Source: Pelodictyon luteolum (lineage in GTDB: Bacteria > Bacteroidota > Chlorobiia > Chlorobiales > Chlorobiaceae). Taken from it: a stretch of 64,000 bases of DNA. The position numbers and the translations under genes were made by a program. Position 1 is the first letter of the stretch. Each line of letters starts with the position of its first letter. Below the pieces are notes generated by a model. That model saw nothing but the letters and a program-made list of their open reading frames with translations. It had not been told where the DNA came from and made no database searches. This document shows positions 63,130 to 64,000 of the stretch, piece after piece. The DNA is taken from positions 79,366 to 143,365 of the forward strand of contig NZ_LVWG01000021.1 of the NCBI RefSeq assembly GCF_001622165.1. Direction: 5' to 3'.

Positions 63130-63798
63130 TCATTTCGGCCGCTCATCCATAACCCTTTTGTAATAGGATCCGCTGGTATAGAGTGCAGCAGCGGGATTGT
63201 GGCCGAGCACCCGGTCTTTTACGATTAGGGTCGTGGCCGGCGCCTCGGAATGCCTGCAGAACAGAGCATCGTGTCCCACGCAGAGACCTACCACCACATT
63301 AAGATCCGACTTCCACTCATTCAGCATCCGGGCCTGAAGGAGTGGATTGCAGGCCCCCTCAAAACTGCCGGGCCTGATTTTCAGTTCCTCTTCAATCCCA
63401 ATGTCAGCCTTGTCCACCGACCCCGCCTTGCAGAGCGCCGCCCTGTACTCAAAACCGTTCGCCTTCAGGATTCTGCCGAACAGTCGCGTCTCCCCGATGA
63501 GCCCTACGCAGGTGGCTATGCCGACCTTACGGGCCCCGATGCGCCGAGCAAACTCCACAATCTCCTCCACACGGGTCAGCTTCCCGTAGAACAGTCCCTC
63601 GACTTCAGCTGCAGCGCGGGCCAAACGGGCATCGGAACCCTCTCCCCCATACTCCGCAACAGCACGCCTCAGGGTCGCCTCATCGAGCGCCTCGCCCGGA
63701 CAGAAAGGAGGGAACTCACCCTCACGCCGGTAACAGTTGATGGTTCCACACTCCAGACACCCCGGTTCATGCCGGGCGTCGCTCTCAGATGAAGACAT
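63130..63798 (-). CDS. DUF1847 putative metal-binding protein
   Basis: A protein of 222 residues with an N-terminal Cys cluster (CLECGTINCYRREGEFPPFC), the TCVGLIGETRLFGRIL and NPLLQARMLNEW segments, and GLCVGHDALFCRHSEAPATTLIVKDRVLGHNP. These are marks of DUF1847, thought to bind a metal or cluster; role unknown. Its stop is only 3 bases from that of the second rlpA-like gene. Confidence 0.85.
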   Translation of the reverse strand: MSSSESDARHEPGCLECGTINCYRREGEFPPFCPGEALDEATLRRAVAEYGGEGSDARLARAAAEVEGLFYGKLTRVEEIVEFARRIGARKVGIATCVGLIGETRLFGRILKANGFEYRAALCKAGSVDKADIGIEEELKIRPGSFEGACNPLLQARMLNEWKSDLNVVVGLCVGHDALFCRHSEAPATTLIVKDRVLGHNPAAALYTSGSYYKRVMDERPK

Positions 63799-63942
63799 AA
63801 CGTTTTTTCCGATTACAATGAATTTAATGTACCTTATTGCATGAAAAATCCCTCCCCATCGTCAAACACCTGAACCCCGCCGGCCATTAGATGCCTGCCG
63901 CAGGCGCCAGAGAGAGCAAACCATTCATCCCTCAATGTAACA

Positions 63943-64000
63943 ATGACACGCAAAATCGATAACGAAGGACTTTCATTCACGTCGAGCAGAATCAAAAAAA
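63943..64000 (+). CDS. Start of an unidentified gene cut by the window edge
   Basis: An ATG at 63943 opens a frame of 19 codons (MTRKIDNEGLSFTSSRIKK) to the window end. No ribosome binding site stands out and too little is present for a family call. Confidence 0.3.
   Translation, partial: MTRKIDNEGLSFTSSRIKK

Noticed and set aside
1..64000. CRISPR array or prophage
   Set aside because: No regularly spaced repeats and no phage structural, integrase or lysis genes were seen.

Overview
The window comes from a green sulfur bacterium (Chlorobiaceae), most probably of the Chlorobium/Pelodictyon luteolum type. Direct evidence: two chlorosome envelope genes (csmB/F type at 46.2 kb, csmE type at 55.5 kb), bacteriochlorophyll genes (a BchF/BchV-type hydratase, BciD- and BchQ/BchR-type radical SAM enzymes), a CruA/CruB carotenoid cyclase, and atpA-atpG standing apart from the rest of the ATP synthase genes. 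The species is an inference from gene content.

Layout. 0-27.8 kb is a GC-rich chromosomal backbone: dapF end, rubredoxin, mtgA, a c-type cytochrome, tRNA-Arg(CCT), mutL, cinA, thrA, atpG-atpA, thrB-thrC-plsC, ribH-gmhA, a K+ channel, hemE, succinate dehydrogenase/fumarate reductase of the CCG-domain (SdhE) type, and a CBS protein. It ends in a minus-strand operon: CsoR/CstR-like repressor, TolC, a very short adaptor lipoprotein, an RND pump, a PII-like protein and an MBL-fold hydrolase. About 28.1-46.2 kb is a mosaic, mostly AT-rich island with two intact insertion sequences (IS630 type with TA duplication; IS4 type with a 9-bp duplication). It carries pigment genes: an alpha/beta hydrolase, an ICMT-like methyltransferase, an SRPBCC-like protein, a BciB/HCAR-type ferredoxin-dependent reductase, a NYC1/NOL-like SDR, two possible chlorosome proteins, a CruB-like cyclase, BciD, a BchF/V-like hydratase, a frameshifted BchQ/R-like enzyme and a flavodoxin fused to a PCP_red-like domain. 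This is the gene set expected for bacteriochlorophyll e and isorenieratene, the trait of brown green-sulfur bacteria. I recall a report of a brown Chl. luteolum population that gained a cluster of about 18 kb by transfer; the size here fits, but I cannot verify identity. A GC-rich pair (RhaD-like aldolase/dehydrogenase and LsrF-like aldolase) interrupts the island.

46.5-51.2 kb is a translationally coupled AmgK-MurU-NamZ-SSF transporter operon that reads as a muropeptide/N-acetylmuramate salvage pathway. 51.2-64 kb has a large PAS/GAF hybrid histidine kinase with a coupled response regulator, csmE, an atypical SDR, a secreted pentapeptide-repeat protein, small unknowns, an HTH-PAS protein, the Kup K+ transporter, two RlpA-like proteins and a DUF1847 protein.

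The most interesting signals are: (1) BciD (7-methyl to 7-formyl) beside homologues of the two plant enzymes that run the opposite reaction, NYC1/NOL and HCAR, suggesting a possible bacteriochlorophyll e-to-c return path, although the SDR has Phe at the catalytic Tyr position; (2) a flavodoxin-PCP_red fusion as possible electron donor; (3) a CstR-like Cys-Ser-Cys sensor with a palindromic operator before an efflux/MBL operon; (4) the NamZ/AmgK/MurU/SSF salvage operon in a photoautotroph.
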